DNA from: UBA3478 sp049596955
Lineage (GTDB): Bacteria; Bacteroidota; Bacteroidia; Flavobacteriales; Flavobacteriaceae
Length of the DNA: 64,000 bases
Direction of reading: 5' to 3'
Assembly (NCBI GenBank): GCA_049596955.1
Contig: JBMYMD010000012.1
Coordinates: 1 to 64,000, forward strand
Shown here: in pieces, positions 34,812 to 43,402 of the stretch
How the letters are laid out: each line of letters opens with the position of its first letter
How positions within the stretch are numbered: the first letter of the stretch is position 1
Position numbers and translations under genes: made by a program
Notes under the pieces: generated by a model
What the model was told of the DNA's origin: nothing
What the model saw: only the letters and a program-made list of their open reading frames with translations
Databases searched by the model: none

Positions 34812-36073
34812 TGAAAGCTGTTTTAGTCAGTATAGGAGACGAACTTCTCATCGGACAGGTTGTAAATTCAAATGCTTCATTTATAGGTGAACAGCTTACT
34901 AGTATTGGAATTGAGGTTGTTCAAATACTCACAATAGGCGATTGTCGTAATTCGATCAATGAAGCCTTAGATTTCAGTTTAAAAAATGCTGATATAGCCA
35001 TACTTACTGGGGGATTGGGTCCCACCAAAGACGATATTACTAAAAAAGTATTTTGCGATTTTTTTGATGACACACTGGTCGAAAATAAAGAGCTCTTACA
35101 GAAATTGAGACTCTTTTTTGAACAAAAATTGCAAATTAGAATGACTGAAATCAATGAGCAACAAGCTTATTTACCTTCGAAATCTACACTTTTAGAAAAC
35201 AAATACGGAACGGCCTCTGGAATGTGGATGCGTAAAGAAAAGACTGATTTTATTTCGCTGCCTGGTGTTCCTTTTGAAATGAAAGAACTCATGCGCACCG
35301 AAGTCATTCCAAGACTTCAAGAGCGCTATGCATTGCCTTGTATCGTTCACAAAACGATGCTGGTCTATGGAATAGGAGAGAGTTTAATTGCTGAACGAAT
35401 TCAAGATGTTGAAGAAAGTCTGCCCAAGTTCATATCGCTTTCTTATTTGCCCAATTTGGGTCGTGTTCGACTGCGTCTAACTGCTAGAGGACAGAATAAA
35501 GAAGTATTGATCGCTGAAATCGATAAGCGCATTGCCATTATAGCTCAAAGATTAGGTGCTCATTACATTGGATTAGAAGGGGTCGCTGAAATAGAGCGAC
35601 TCATTGTCGAGCAGGCGCAGACAAAACAAGTGACTATAGCTAGTGCTGAGAGTTTTACGGGTGGTGGTATTGCTAAACGACTTACTTCTGTAGCAGGAGC
35701 CTCAAAGGTCTTTAAGGGCAGCGTAGTGGCCTATCACACCTCAATTAAGGAATCCTTTTTAAATGTAGATTCGAGGCTGATCAACCAGCATAGTGTGGTT
35801 TCTAAAGAGGTGGCCGAGGCCATGGCCAATGGGTTACGACAAAAGCTGCAATGTGACATTGCCATCGCAACAACTGGAAACGCAGGCCCGTCAAAGGGAG
35901 ATTCAGACGCAGAGGTTGGCACTGCTGTCATAGCCATAAGCACAGAAAAGAGATGTGAATCACATGTTTTTTACCTCGGAAATCACAGAACAAGAATCAC
36001 CGAGAAAGCCATAAATAAAGGCCTAGAATTGCTCTATGCTGAAATTTTAAATAATGCGGATATTAATTTGTGA
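34811..36073 (+). CDS. cinA: CinA-family nicotinamide mononucleotide deamidase-related protein
   Basis: A 420-residue two-domain protein: an N-terminal MoCF-like domain (about 1-170; S-I-G-D-E-L-L-I-G-Q-V, T-G-G-L-G-P-T-x-D-D) and a C-terminal PncC-type deamidase domain (about 260-415). The C-terminal motif reads A-E-S-F-T-G-G, while most homologues have a cysteine at the F position; T-G-N-A-G-P is intact. It probably functions in NAD recycling. The start overlaps the stop of the Hpt gene. Confidence 0.94.
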   Translation: MKAVLVSIGDELLIGQVVNSNASFIGEQLTSIGIEVVQILTIGDCRNSINEALDFSLKNADIAILTGGLGPTKDDITKKVFCDFFDDTLVENKELLQKLRLFFEQKLQIRMTEINEQQAYLPSKSTLLENKYGTASGMWMRKEKTDFISLPGVPFEMKELMRTEVIPRLQERYALPCIVHKTMLVYGIGESLIAERIQDVEESLPKFISLSYLPNLGRVRLRLTARGQNKEVLIAEIDKRIAIIAQRLGAHYIGLEGVAEIERLIVEQAQTKQVTIASAESFTGGGIAKRLTSVAGASKVFKGSVVAYHTSIKESFLNVDSRLINQHSVVSKEVAEAMANGLRQKLQCDIAIATTGNAGPSKGDSDAEVGTAVIAISTEKRCESHVFYLGNHRTRITEKAINKGLELLYAEILNNADINL

Positions 36074-36097
36074 TAACCAAAATAATATCTAAATTTG
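36067..36097 (+). promoter_or_regulatory. Promoter of the rpmB-rpmG-DUF4295 operon
   Basis: TTTG at 36067-36070, a 19-base spacer and TAAATTTG at 36090-36097 match the consensus fully. The -33 box lies in the last codons of cinA. The start codon of rpmB is 37 bases downstream. Confidence 0.75.
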
Positions 36098-36134
36098 CAC
36101 ACTCTTAAAAACAGAAGAACTAAAACGATTTAAA

Positions 36135-36371
36135 ATGTCAAAGATTTGTGAAGTTACAGGCAAGAAAGTAATGTTTGGTAATAACGTATCGTTTTCCATC
36201 AATAAGACAAAAAGACGTTTTGACGTTAATATTTCTAAGAAAAGATTTTATGTTCCTGAAGAAGGTAAGTGGGTTACACTCAATGTCTCTTCAAAAGGAG
36301 TTAAAATTATTGACAAAAAAGGTATATCTGCCGTCTTAAAGGAGTCAAGAGCTAAAGGGCTTATCGACTAA
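36135..36371 (+). CDS. rpmB: 50S ribosomal protein L28
   Basis: A 78-residue basic protein opening M-S-K-I-C-E-V-T-G-K-K, with N-N-V-S-F-S and the K-T-K-R-R-F-x-V-N motif of L28. One cysteine (C5) is present without the second pair found in zinc-binding versions. It heads an operon with rpmG and the DUF4295 gene, a fixed order in Bacteroidota. Confidence 0.97.
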   Translation: MSKICEVTGKKVMFGNNVSFSINKTKRRFDVNISKKRFYVPEEGKWVTLNVSSKGVKIIDKKGISAVLKESRAKGLID

Positions 36372-36399
36372 TTTGGCAAAGATTTAAAGGAATCAAAAC

Positions 36400-36582
36400 A
36401 TGGCAAAAAAAGGAAATCGCATACAGGTAATTTTAGAGTGTACTGAGCACAAGGAATCAGGTATGCCAGGTACTTCAAGATATATAACAACTAAGAATAA
36501 AAAGAACAGTCCTGATCGACTTGAGATTAAAAAGTTTAATCCGATCTTGAAAAGAATGACCGTTCATAAAGAGATAAAGTAA
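36400..36582 (+). CDS. rpmG: 50S ribosomal protein L33
   Basis: A 60-residue protein opening M-A-K-K-G-N-R, with I-L-E-C-T-E-H-K-E-S, Y-x-T-x-K-N-K and L-E-I-K-K-F-N-P. Only one cysteine is present, so this is the zinc-free form. It lies 28 bases after rpmB and one base before the DUF4295 gene. Confidence 0.96.
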   Translation: MAKKGNRIQVILECTEHKESGMPGTSRYITTKNKKNSPDRLEIKKFNPILKRMTVHKEIK

Positions 36583-36583
36583 G

Positions 36584-36736
36584 ATGGCAAAGAAAACAGT
36601 AGCAACACTTCAGTCAAAGTCTAAGCGTTTAACTAAGGCGATCAAAATGGTAAAGTCTCCGAAAACAGGAGCCTACACATTTGTAGAGTCGGTAATGCCA
36701 CCTGAAATGGTCAAAGACTTTTTTAATAAAAACTAA
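36584..36736 (+). CDS. DUF4295 family small basic protein
   Basis: The sequence from the ATG at 36584 encodes 50 residues, opening M-A-K-K-T-V-A-T-L-Q-S and ending M-V-K-D-F-F-N-K-N. About a quarter are lysine or arginine. The G-A-Y-T-F-V-E-S segment is the hallmark of DUF4295, found after rpmG across Bacteroidota. Because of this position and charge, a ribosome-associated role is likely, but this is inference. It begins one base after the rpmG stop codon and is followed by a strong terminator. Confidence 0.92.
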   Translation: MAKKTVATLQSKSKRLTKAIKMVKSPKTGAYTFVESVMPPEMVKDFFNKN

Positions 36737-36757
36737 TTTTTAGATTTAAAGTATATG

Positions 36758-36784
36758 AAAGCCGCTGTTGAGCGGCTTTTTTTT
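36758..36784 (+). terminator. Intrinsic terminator after the rpmB operon
   Basis: The nine-base-pair stem AAAGCCGCT/AGCGGCTTT with loop GTTG is followed by T bases to 36784. Its loop also contains the -33 TTG of the ftsY promoter. Confidence 0.9.
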
Positions 36785-36798
36785 ATCGCCTATCTTTG
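36768..36798 (+). promoter_or_regulatory. ftsY promoter overlapping the terminator
   Basis: TTG at 36768-36770, a 20-base spacer and TATCTTTG at 36791-36798 match the consensus. The -33 box is the loop of the upstream terminator hairpin. The start codon is 16 bases after the -7 box. Confidence 0.65.
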
Positions 36799-36814
36799 TA
36801 AGACAGTTTCTGGT

Positions 36815-37762
36815 ATGAGTGATTTAAAAAAGATTTTCAATACACAAAAAGAACAGTCTTTAAACAAAGGATTGGAGGTCTCAAAACGTTCATTTTTCAA
36901 TAAGCTTACTCAAGTTTTAATCGGAAAGACAAGTATAGATGATGACTTGCTTGACGAATTAGAAGAGGTTTTAATTTCATCTGATGTAGGAGTTGAAACC
37001 ACACTGAAAATTATTGAACGATTAGAGGAGCGTGTTCAAAAAGACAAATACAGTAAACTTGAGGATTTAGCGCAATACCTGCGCGAAGAAATCAATGAAT
37101 TACTAAAATCTCATCACGATCTTGAATCTGATGACAATAAGCATCAAGAATTGCAGGTCATCATGGTTGTTGGAGTCAATGGAGTTGGTAAAACTACAAC
37201 AATAGGAAAAATCGCTTATCAGCTTCAAAAAGAAGGTAAAAAAGTCATATTGGGAGCAGGAGACACCTTTAGAGCCGCGGCTTCTGACCAGCTCAAAACT
37301 TGGGCGCAGCGTGTTAATTGTGAAATCGTTACCTCGCAACCAAATACAGATCCATCAGCCGTTGCCTTTGAAACGCTTCAAGTAGCTGTTTCCAAAAAAG
37401 CTGATGTGGTCCTTTTAGACACTGCGGGTCGTCTGCATAACAAAGTCAATTTAATGAATGAATTGTCTAAAATTAAAAGAGTGATGTCAAAAGTAATTCC
37501 AGACGCTCCTCACGAGGTTTTATTGGTTTTAGACGGATCTACAGGACAAAATGCCTTCGCACAAGCTAAAGCATTTACGAATGCTACCGAAGTAAGTGGA
37601 TTAGTAATCACTAAATTAGATGGAACGGCTAAAGGAGGGGTAGTCATTGGTATTTCTGATCAATTCCAAATACCAGTTCAATATATTGGAGTGGGAGAAG
37701 GCATAGAAGATCTACAAGAATTTGATGCGCATACTTTTGTAAATTCTTTCTTTTCACTCTAG
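36815..37762 (+). CDS. ftsY: Signal recognition particle receptor FtsY
   Basis: GTPase that docks SRP-ribosome complexes at the membrane. I start it at the ATG at 36815 (M-S-D-L-K-K-I-F), giving 315 residues. The frame is open further upstream but runs through a terminator and the promoter. The N domain (about 10-100) and G domain are clear: G-V-N-G-V-G-K-T-T, D-T-F-R-A-A-A, D-T-A-G-R and T-K-L-D-G-T-A-K-G-G. The acidic A domain is short, as in other Bacteroidota. The next gene, rimO, starts two bases after its stop. Confidence 0.96.
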   Translation: MSDLKKIFNTQKEQSLNKGLEVSKRSFFNKLTQVLIGKTSIDDDLLDELEEVLISSDVGVETTLKIIERLEERVQKDKYSKLEDLAQYLREEINELLKSHHDLESDDNKHQELQVIMVVGVNGVGKTTTIGKIAYQLQKEGKKVILGAGDTFRAAASDQLKTWAQRVNCEIVTSQPNTDPSAVAFETLQVAVSKKADVVLLDTAGRLHNKVNLMNELSKIKRVMSKVIPDAPHEVLLVLDGSTGQNAFAQAKAFTNATEVSGLVITKLDGTAKGGVVIGISDQFQIPVQYIGVGEGIEDLQEFDAHTFVNSFFSL

Positions 37763-37764
37763 AT

Positions 37765-39066
37765 ATGAAGACTAAAAGCATAAAAAAGTCTAGAATCAAT
37801 GTGGTTACATTAGGATGTAGCAAGAATTTGTACGATTCTGAAGTGTTGACCGGTCAGTTGAGGGCAGGAGGAAAAGAAGTCGTTCACGAGCAGCACGGGG
37901 ATATAGTGGTTATCAACACCTGCGGATTTATTGCCAATGCTAAAGAAGAAAGTATCAATACGATATTGGAATACGTCAAACTCAAAAACGAAGGTGAAGT
38001 TGAAAAAGTTTTTGTTACGGGTTGTTTGAGTGAGCGTTATAAAGATGATTTAGAAAAAGAAATCCCTGATGTAGATCGGTATTTTGGTACCCATCACCTA
38101 CCGCAATTACTTAGAGCTCTGGGCACGGATTATAAGAAGGAACTCATTGGAGAGCGTTTAAACAGTACTCCACCACATTTTGCTTATTTAAAAATAGCTG
38201 AGGGATGTGATCGTCCCTGTTCGTTTTGTGCGATACCCCTGATGCGTGGTAAGCATAAATCAAAGCCAATTGAAGAATTGGTACTTGAGAGTAAAAAATT
38301 AGCTGAAAATGGGGTAAAGGAATTGATATTAATTGCTCAAGATTTAACCTATTACGGCCTTGACTTATACAAGAAAAGAGCTTTAGCAGAGCTCTTAAAA
38401 GCACTTTGTGAGGTGGAGGGAATTGAATGGATTCGACTGCATTATGCTTTTCCTACGGGATTTCCACTGGAGGTGCTTGATTTAATTCGAGAGGAGCCGA
38501 AAATTTGCAATTACATTGATATCCCATTGCAACACATAGCCGACCCCATCCTTAAAAGTATGCGAAGAGGGACGACAAAGGCCAAAACAGACAAGCTCCT
38601 GACTCAGTTCAGAGAGATGGTACCGGGAATGTCTATTAGAACGACTCTTATTGTAGGCTATCCAGGTGAAACAGAAGAGGATTTTAAGGTTCTAAAAGAT
38701 TGGCTTAAAAAGCAGCGTTTTGATCGTTTAGGATGTTTTACCTACAGCCATGAAGAACAAACCCACGCCTATCAGCTTGAAGATGATGTTCCAGAAGAAG
38801 TGAAAATCAATCGAGCAAACGAGATTATGGAAATTCAATCTCAGATTTCTTGGGAAAAAAATCAAGAACTGATAGGAAAAACCTTTAGATGCATTGTCGA
38901 TCGAATAGAAGGGGGGTATTATATTGCCAGAACGGAGTTTGATTCTCCTGAGGTTGATAATCACGTTTTGATTTCTTCAGAGAATCACTATTTGCAGCCT
39001 GGACATTTTATACAAGTACGCATCGATAGTGCTGAAGACTTTGATTTATACGGCACGCCAGTCTAG
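37765..39066 (+). CDS. rimO: Ribosomal protein S12 methylthiotransferase RimO
   Basis: Radical-SAM enzyme that adds a methylthio group to an aspartate of ribosomal protein S12. The 433 residues show N-terminal cluster cysteines C18, C53 and C87, the radical-SAM motif C148-D-R-P-C152-S-F-C155, and a C-terminal TRAM domain (about 370-433). The opening V-V-T-L-G-C-S-K-N-L-Y-D-S-E separates RimO from MiaB. It is probably cotranscribed with ftsY. Confidence 0.96.
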   Translation: MKTKSIKKSRINVVTLGCSKNLYDSEVLTGQLRAGGKEVVHEQHGDIVVINTCGFIANAKEESINTILEYVKLKNEGEVEKVFVTGCLSERYKDDLEKEIPDVDRYFGTHHLPQLLRALGTDYKKELIGERLNSTPPHFAYLKIAEGCDRPCSFCAIPLMRGKHKSKPIEELVLESKKLAENGVKELILIAQDLTYYGLDLYKKRALAELLKALCEVEGIEWIRLHYAFPTGFPLEVLDLIREEPKICNYIDIPLQHIADPILKSMRRGTTKAKTDKLLTQFREMVPGMSIRTTLIVGYPGETEEDFKVLKDWLKKQRFDRLGCFTYSHEEQTHAYQLEDDVPEEVKINRANEIMEIQSQISWEKNQELIGKTFRCIVDRIEGGYYIARTEFDSPEVDNHVLISSENHYLQPGHFIQVRIDSAEDFDLYGTPV

Positions 39067-39068
39067 TT

Positions 39069-40298
39069 CTACTTAAGGTTTTTTTCAAAGGCTAAAATAC
39101 GTTTGCCCAATGCAGCCATAAAAGGGATGCCCAACTCGTCGTATTCATAAACACCGTCGTTGAATTGCTCGTTCTTGTTCACTAGTACTGTAACTGACAA
39201 GAAGAAATCGATTTGGTTTTCTTCATCTACTATATAGGCTGTATCTGTAAGTGTTCCATAGGCCAATCCAACCTTATTGTGACTTTTTAGAAAAGCATTG
39301 TCAATTTGTTTCTGATCACCGAAAACTAAGAATTTTACGTAGCTATCGAAATAAGTACTTTGATCATATCCCAAGTCTTTTGGTGTTTTAGCCATGGTTT
39401 CGATTAAAAAAGCACGCTGCTCATCATTAATTTTAAAACGCATATTTTCTGCGTATAATTCTGGATGAATTAATCTTTTGACGGTTTGCATTTGGTCTTT
39501 TAAATCATACCAATTTTTTAAACTAAAATCGAAAGGACCCCCTTTTCGCTCGCCATTGTCATCGATGTATGAAATTCCTTTTTCAATACCCAATAAATCA
39601 AGTTTCCCAATGGGCGCATTTGTCTGTGAAGCGATACTTAAAATCGTATCCGTATTTTCGAAAAAGTATATAGGAAGAGTTGTTTGTTCTGCGGAATTTG
39701 ATGTACTCAAGCGATGACTAATTCTACTATTTTCAAAACCTAATTCTACAAATCGACGATTGTAATAATCAGCACCCAACAATTCGAAAAGTAAATTATT
39801 GGCTTTATTATCACTCACGGCAAAAATTTGTTCTATACACCGTGATGTTGAAATGGGTAAGGTGTCACCTTGAACTAGAAAAGGAGTATTTCTATTGATG
39901 TTTTCAAACTCATTTAGTTTTTCAAGGGCAAAAATAGCCGCTGGTAATTTTACCGTACTAGCCGGATAGAAATAATGTTTTTCTTCTTTTGGAGCATAAG
40001 AAAAATAATAGTCTTCAAACTTCGTGTGATCTATTGAAGAGCGTCTGCTATATCGAATTTGTAACTCAAATTTTTTAGGTTGTGAAATTATTTCTTGAAT
40101 GCTATTATTTTCTGAATCAGAAATCCATTTTGACAAAGTTTCTGCCGTATTTGAATATTCGGATTTAGATTGAAATTGAAGACCTGATGAATCAGGGCAA
40201 GATGTGCACTGCGATTGAGAATTAGATTTTGAACATGCTAAAAAGAGTAATGTAATCGCAGCAGTACTAATTAAATTAAGATTCTTCGTAAAAAGCAC
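39069..40298 (-). CDS. Beta-lactamase-fold lipoprotein (serine hydrolase)
   Basis: A 409-residue lipoprotein with lipobox L-F-L-A-C22. The serine hydrolase motifs are S114-T-V-K117, S162-D-N164 and K342-V-G344, in the order of class A beta-lactamases. I do not see the class A E-x-x-L-N motif that supplies the deacylating glutamate, so true beta-lactamase activity is doubtful. A penicillin-binding or other esterase role is possible. The start is GTG at 40298; no ATG lies before the signal. Its 5' end overlaps the gene before it by 23 bases. Confidence 0.85.
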   Translation of the reverse strand: MLFTKNLNLISTAAITLLFLACSKSNSQSQCTSCPDSSGLQFQSKSEYSNTAETLSKWISDSENNSIQEIISQPKKFELQIRYSRRSSIDHTKFEDYYFSYAPKEEKHYFYPASTVKLPAAIFALEKLNEFENINRNTPFLVQGDTLPISTSRCIEQIFAVSDNKANNLLFELLGADYYNRRFVELGFENSRISHRLSTSNSAEQTTLPIYFFENTDTILSIASQTNAPIGKLDLLGIEKGISYIDDNGERKGGPFDFSLKNWYDLKDQMQTVKRLIHPELYAENMRFKINDEQRAFLIETMAKTPKDLGYDQSTYFDSYVKFLVFGDQKQIDNAFLKSHNKVGLAYGTLTDTAYIVDEENQIDFFLSVTVLVNKNEQFNDGVYEYDELGIPFMAALGKRILAFEKNLK

Positions 40299-40530
40299 GA
40301 TGAGGTTTTAAGTGTTCCTTAAAGAAAGTTAATTCTTTCGATTCGATTATCAAAAAAACACTGCAGAAGTTGCTTGAAGCTTGTTCTAAGCCTTGGTAAG
40401 ATTCCTTGTTATAACGCGATAAGTTTTCTTTGTGAAGAAATTCAATCAAATGCGTTAAAAAATGTTTCGCAGTCTGTTTAGCTTCTGGACCTCTGAAATC
40501 CCATTTTAATCTAATTTTCTGTTCCGACAT
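40276..40530 (-). CDS. Small protein, unknown function
   Basis: An 84-residue protein I do not recognise, with no signal peptide or membrane segment. The opening M-S-E-Q-K-I-R-L-K-W-D-F-R-G-P-E-A and a central helical region (A-K-H-F-L-T-H-L-I-E-F-L) suggest a small alpha/beta fold. I prefer the ATG at 40530 over one four codons upstream. It overlaps both neighbours, which points to a translationally coupled unit: SRPBCC protein, this protein, serine hydrolase. Confidence 0.72.
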   Translation of the reverse strand: MSEQKIRLKWDFRGPEAKQTAKHFLTHLIEFLHKENLSRYNKESYQGLEQASSNFCSVFLIIESKELTFFKEHLKPHRAFYEES

Positions 40531-40963
40531 AGGTCTCTGCAAATTGACTGAAGGACATCATTAAAGCGAGATGTTTTTCTCTGAAATAATGTTTGAAATA
40601 CCATTTGAATAACCTTAGTCCAATTGGCTTAAATCGAAAGTCGTATGACACAGTCCAAAGGGTTTGATTTTTGGTTAGTACTTTGAAATGATGTCTTTCG
40701 ATTACTGCGATACTCGAATTTTCGTATCGGAGGTGTAAATCTTCCGATCCTTTTCGCTCGAGCACAGTTTCTTGAATAATGACCTGCTTATTGTTGTGTT
40801 TCTGATACAAAATGGCTTGTGCATTGGACTGCCCAACTTCACCACTTACAGTTTGATAATAAGTTAGATCAGTTTGCCATTTTGACAAGAGATCAGGATT
40901 AGTATAAAGGGCGAGGACTTGCTCTTTATTGCAATGAATGGGTATCTCAATCTCGTAATTCAA
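40511..40963 (-). CDS. SRPBCC (START-like) domain protein
   Basis: A 150-residue protein of the SRPBCC/polyketide-cyclase fold. It opens M-N-Y-E-I-E-I-P-I-H and has the alternating strand pattern ending in F-K-W-Y-F-K-H-Y. Such domains bind hydrophobic ligands; none is known here. The start is TTG at 40963, because no ATG or GTG is found between an in-frame stop and the first conserved strand. Its last 20 bases overlap the next gene. Base composition matches its neighbours. Confidence 0.78.
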   Translation of the reverse strand: MNYEIEIPIHCNKEQVLALYTNPDLLSKWQTDLTYYQTVSGEVGQSNAQAILYQKHNNKQVIIQETVLERKGSEDLHLRYENSSIAVIERHHFKVLTKNQTLWTVSYDFRFKPIGLRLFKWYFKHYFREKHLALMMSFSQFAETYVGTEN

Positions 40964-41059
40964 TCTCTTCTTTTGTTTAAAATTAGCTTTGGTCAGATTT
41001 CAAAGATTTAAAATTTCCTTAAATCCCAGGAATAATCGACTAAAATACTAGTTTATTTA

Positions 41060-41067
41060 TATTTTTG
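41060..41067 (+). promoter_or_regulatory. -7 promoter element for the SurA-like pair
   Basis: TATTTTTG, a consensus match, ends eight bases before the start codon at 41076. No -33 TTG is visible. Confidence 0.55.
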
Positions 41068-41075
41068 CCTTTCGT

Positions 41076-41948
41076 ATGATAAGAAAAACTAAACTGATTA
41101 TAATCTCCGCAATGGTGCTGTCACTTGCATCTTGTGAAATGCTCGTAAATAACACAAGTGAGGCAGACAATGTCATTGCAAGGGTAGGGGAAGAAAAACT
41201 CTATGAAATCGATATTCCGGATTTTAGTTATATCAAGGATAGCTTAGAGCTCTTTAAAACAAGAAGGGCTTTCATTGAGGACTGGGCTACTAAGCAATTA
41301 CTCTTTGATGATGCAGTCATCAATTTACCCAAGCAGAAGAAAGAAGAACTGGATCGACTTGTCAAGCAGTATCAATATGATTTGTACACGAAGTATTATT
41401 ACGATTTACTTGTAGATGACCAAAGCATAGATACCTTAATCAACGATGACGAGCTTTTAGCACTTCACGAAAAGGAGCGCAAAAACTTTGTATTAGAAGA
41501 TGATATTTACAGGTTGCGATATTTAAGTTTAGACACCTCTTACAGCAGAGTAGACGAGGTCAAAAAAGCACTGATTCGATTTAGTGTAAGTGACAGCGTA
41601 TTTTTAGATTCACTTTTGACCCATAACTATTTAATTGACGCCAATTTAGACGATCAAAAATGGTTTAAGTCCAGGAGTTTGTTTATGACGATTCCCGCTT
41701 TGAAAGAGGTTAATAAAAGACGTTTACAACGCAATCAATACGTTTTTGATTTGAGAGATAGTAGTGGAATATATTTGGGGAAAGTTTCAGAAGCCTTGAC
41801 AGCTAAGTCAATTGCTCCATATGAATTCGTAGCTCCAGAGCTGAGGAAAATACTATTTAATCGCAAGAAATTTGAATTGTTAAATAAACGTAAGAAAGAA
41901 GCCACTAATCAAGCAAAAATTGAGCGAAAATTTGAAATTTATGATTAA
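41076..41948 (+). CDS. SurA-like lipoprotein without a rotamase domain
   Basis: A 290-residue lipoprotein with lipobox S-L-A-S-C20. After the lipid anchor the sequence resembles the N-terminal chaperone part of periplasmic parvulins (V-I-A-R-V-G-E-E-K-L-Y-E-I-D-I), then long charged helices. I see no parvulin (PpiC) motif such as H-I-L or G-x-x-F-G. In flavobacteria such proteins are often beside a SurA homologue, as here. A role in outer-membrane protein folding is inference. It overlaps the next gene by eight bases. Confidence 0.82.
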   Translation: MIRKTKLIIISAMVLSLASCEMLVNNTSEADNVIARVGEEKLYEIDIPDFSYIKDSLELFKTRRAFIEDWATKQLLFDDAVINLPKQKKEELDRLVKQYQYDLYTKYYYDLLVDDQSIDTLINDDELLALHEKERKNFVLEDDIYRLRYLSLDTSYSRVDEVKKALIRFSVSDSVFLDSLLTHNYLIDANLDDQKWFKSRSLFMTIPALKEVNKRRLQRNQYVFDLRDSSGIYLGKVSEALTAKSIAPYEFVAPELRKILFNRKKFELLNKRKKEATNQAKIERKFEIYD

Positions 41949-43311
41949 AGCATTACAACTTATTGTCGTAGCCCTCTTAGTAATGACCTCCTATGCAGTA
42001 GGTCAAGATACGGCACCTCCAAAGCGAATTAAAGTTGATGGGGTTGTTGCCGTTATTGGTGACTATGTGATATTAGAATCCGACATTGACAAACTGAGCA
42101 TTGATTTAGAAAATCAAGGTGTATCAAAACAAGAAATTACCAATTGCCAGTTGATGGGTAAATTGATGGAAGATCGCCTATATGCACACCACGCTATTCA
42201 AGACAGTTTGCTGGTTGCAGATGATCAAGTAAACGCGATGATTGAAAATCAAGTTCAGCAATTAACTGCTCAAGTAGGTTCTATTGAAAAGGTTTTGAAA
42301 TTTTATAAAAAGCCCGACTTACAATCTTTTAAAGACGAACTTTTCGAGATCAACAAGCTAAGAATGTTGGCTGACAAGATGCGAAATGATATCATTACTG
42401 ATATCGAAGTTACTCCTGAAGAGGTTCGTCAATTTTTTAATTCAATACCAGAAGAAGAACGTCCAGTTTTTGGTGCTGAGCTAGAAATTTCTCAAATAGT
42501 CAAACAGCCCAAACCCACAGAAGAAGATAAGCAAAAAGTCATTCAACGACTTGAGCAAATTAAACAGGATGTAGAAATTAGCGGATCCTCGTTTAGTGTC
42601 AAGGCAATCTTATATTCACAAGACCCAGGGTCAAAATCCAATGGTGGAGCGTACACGATGGATAAACAAACGCCTTTTGTCAAGGAGTTCAAAGATGTTG
42701 CTTTTAGCTTGAAAGAAGGTGAAATTTCAGAACCGTTTGAGACCGATTTTGGATTTCACATCATATTGGTCGAACGTATTAGAGGACAAGAGGTGGATTT
42801 GAGACACATTTTGATTGCACCCGAAATTGACAACGATGCTGTAGAGCGGGCTAAAAGCCAATTGGATAGCGTTCGTACTGAAATTGCGGCAAATCGCTTA
42901 GATTTCGCTGAAGCTGCACGCTTATTTTCAGACGAAAAAGAAACAAAATTTGATGGAGGTGTTCTTCGAAATCCTGCTGATTTTAGTGCTCGTTTTGAAT
43001 TGACTAAAATGGATCCCACACTTTATAATCAAATAAGCAGATTGAAGGAAGGGGAGATTTCATATCCAATCGTTGAGCGTGATCCTCAAGGAGGTCCATC
43101 GAAATATAAAATAATGAAGGTGACTAATCGCTATGACGAGCACAAGGCTGATTTTGCAAGAGATTATATGAAAATCCAAGAATTAGCACTTTCAGACAAA
43201 CAATTAAAGACAATCGAAGAGTGGATTGATGAAAGAATTCAAGATACATTTATTCAAATAAACGAAAGTAAGGCGAATTGCGATTTTGCCAACAATTGGG
43301 TTAAGGAGTAA
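41941..43311 (+). CDS. SurA-like peptidyl-prolyl cis-trans isomerase
   Basis: Periplasmic folding factor for outer-membrane proteins. From the ATG at 41941 the protein has 456 residues with a signal peptide (about 1-21, A-V-G-Q). An upstream TTG is open but would delay the signal. The N-terminal SurA chaperone region (about 33-160) is followed by two parvulin domains: one at about 170-275 (E-I-S-Q-I-V, G-F-H-I-I-L-V-E) and one at about 285-390 (L-R-H-I-L-I). It is translationally coupled to the lipoprotein gene upstream. Confidence 0.92.
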   Translation: MIKALQLIVVALLVMTSYAVGQDTAPPKRIKVDGVVAVIGDYVILESDIDKLSIDLENQGVSKQEITNCQLMGKLMEDRLYAHHAIQDSLLVADDQVNAMIENQVQQLTAQVGSIEKVLKFYKKPDLQSFKDELFEINKLRMLADKMRNDIITDIEVTPEEVRQFFNSIPEEERPVFGAELEISQIVKQPKPTEEDKQKVIQRLEQIKQDVEISGSSFSVKAILYSQDPGSKSNGGAYTMDKQTPFVKEFKDVAFSLKEGEISEPFETDFGFHIILVERIRGQEVDLRHILIAPEIDNDAVERAKSQLDSVRTEIAANRLDFAEAARLFSDEKETKFDGGVLRNPADFSARFELTKMDPTLYNQISRLKEGEISYPIVERDPQGGPSKYKIMKVTNRYDEHKADFARDYMKIQELALSDKQLKTIEEWIDERIQDTFIQINESKANCDFANNWVKE

Positions 43312-43372
43312 TTCACCCCATAAAAGCTTAAGTTTTTTTGAATCTTTTTCACTAAAATTCTTCAGAACGAAA

Positions 43373-43380
43373 TACATTTG
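43373..43380 (+). promoter_or_regulatory. -7 promoter element for the aconitase operon
   Basis: TACATTTG, a consensus match, ends 22 bases before the start codon at 43403. No TTG is at the expected distance. Confidence 0.6.
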
Positions 43381-43402
43381 CTAACAACCAATTATTTAAA
43401 CC

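Noticed and set aside
39069..40298. The serine hydrolase as an acquired beta-lactamase
   Set aside because: No mobile element or change in base composition surrounds it, and the E-x-x-L-N motif is not seen.
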